Of a DNA stretch of 5,104 nt, positions 4,703 through 5,104 are shown piece by piece; positions within the stretch are counted from its first letter, which is position 1, and every line of letters begins with the position of its first letter. This stretch comes from Pseudorhodobacter sp. (lineage in GTDB: Bacteria; Pseudomonadota; Alphaproteobacteria; Rhodobacterales; Rhodobacteraceae): assembly GCA_014378345.1 (NCBI GenBank), contig JACMNW010000028.1, positions 1 to 5,104 of the forward strand, in the 5' to 3' direction. The notes under the pieces were generated by a model that had not been told where the DNA came from, did no database searches, and saw only the letters and a list, made by a program, of their open reading frames with translations. The position numbers and the translations under genes were made by a program.

Positions 4703-5104
4703 CCTTTAGCGCCGAGGCAACCGAGGCTGCATCGCTTTGGGGCGGCACACTGCAGCGCCTGATCCGCGACCGCGAAAATGCCGTCTACGAAATGGCCCTG
4801 TCAAACGGTGCACGCGCGGCTCTGCGATTGCACCGCAGCGGGTATCAAGACGCAGCATCCATAAAGTCCGAACTCTGGTGGTGCCGTGCTTTGGCGCAGT
4901 CCGGGCTGCCTGTGCCTGCACCTATTTCTACGCGATCCGGCGAACACCTCGCCCATCTGTCCACAGGCCGTCTGGCATCCGTGATCGAATGGGTATCTGG
5001 CGAACCGCTTGGCGAAGCGGGCGTGCCATTGCCGGGCACTGCCGCCGAACAATCGGCCCGCCACTACACCCTTGGCCGCCTGATTGCCCGATTTCATGTG
5101 GCCA
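4699..5104 (+). CDS. APH-fold phosphotransferase (small-molecule kinase), N-terminal part
   Basis: The ATG at 4699 overlaps the stop of the phospho-lyase gene (ATGA), and the frame stays open to the window end, giving 135 residues of a gene that is cut off. RDRENAVYEMAL (23-34) followed by ARAALRLHRSGY (38-49), IKSELWWCRALAQSGLPVPAP (55-75) and VIEWVSGEPLG (93-103) is the N-lobe and hinge of the aminoglycoside/choline/hydroxylysine kinase fold: nucleotide-contact strands, the ATP-binding Lys/Arg strand, the helix with Glu58, and the hinge. The catalytic HGD.xxxN and DFD motifs would lie beyond the edge. Linked to a PHYKPL/ETNPPL-like enzyme it most resembles the hydroxylysine-kinase (HYKK) arrangement, in which the kinase makes the phospho-substrate of the lyase. 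Homoserine kinase type II is another label often given to this fold. It is very unlikely to be an antibiotic resistance gene. Confidence 0.82.
   Translation, partial: MTFSAEATEAASLWGGTLQRLIRDRENAVYEMALSNGARAALRLHRSGYQDAASIKSELWWCRALAQSGLPVPAPISTRSGEHLAHLSTGRLASVIEWVSGEPLGEAGVPLPGTAAEQSARHYTLGRLIARFHVA

Noticed and set aside
4699..5104. Aminoglycoside resistance gene
   Set aside because: The APH fold is shared by many metabolic kinases, and operon coupling to a phospho-lyase points to catabolism.

Overview
The window looks like a piece of chromosome from an alphaproteobacterium, most likely of the Rhodobacterales (Roseobacter-type). The grounds are protein character, moderately high GC with alphaproteobacterial codon use, tightly packed same-strand genes with ATGA start/stop overlaps, and a ribosome-binding sequence that exactly complements the usual bacterial 16S rRNA 3' end. 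This placement is inferred without database searches. All genes read on the + strand, and I see no mobile element, CRISPR array, tRNA or rRNA gene.

Left part (1-2749): the tail of a UMF1/Atg22-like major facilitator permease overlaps the start of mepA, a periplasmic zinc murein endopeptidase with all metal ligands and six cysteines in place. mepA overlaps by 28 bases a secreted 'esterase-like activity of phytase' beta-propeller protein. After an 81-base gap comes yhhQ, a membrane transporter for queuosine precursors. The first three genes look like one cell-envelope transcription unit.

Middle (2750-3005): this 256-base gap is the most interesting part. It holds a TTGACA -35 box, a 16-base perfect complement of the 16S rRNA 3' tail, an 18-codon mini-ORF (GTG start) at ideal spacing from it, and a strong intrinsic terminator ending 23 bases before arfB. 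Two long-range pairings can be drawn by hand. An 8-bp perfect helix (11 bp with one mismatch) joins the 5' end of the leader to the 5' arm of the terminator, so it would act as an antiterminator. A 13-bp helix with a 2x2 internal loop hides the mini-ORF's Shine-Dalgarno and start codon. Together they look like a translation-dependent attenuator ahead of a ribosome-rescue gene. I do not recognise it as a described element.

Right part (3006-5104): arfB (YaeJ), a GGQ peptidyl-tRNA hydrolase that rescues stalled ribosomes, overlaps by ATGA a class III aminotransferase-fold protein of the ETNPPL/PHYKPL phospho-lyase group. That gene overlaps by ATGA the start of a phosphotransferase-fold kinase cut by the window edge. 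The last two form a probable kinase plus phospho-lyase catabolic pair: an amino alcohol or hydroxylysine-like substrate is phosphorylated, then phosphate and ammonia are eliminated. All three could be read from the leader promoter.
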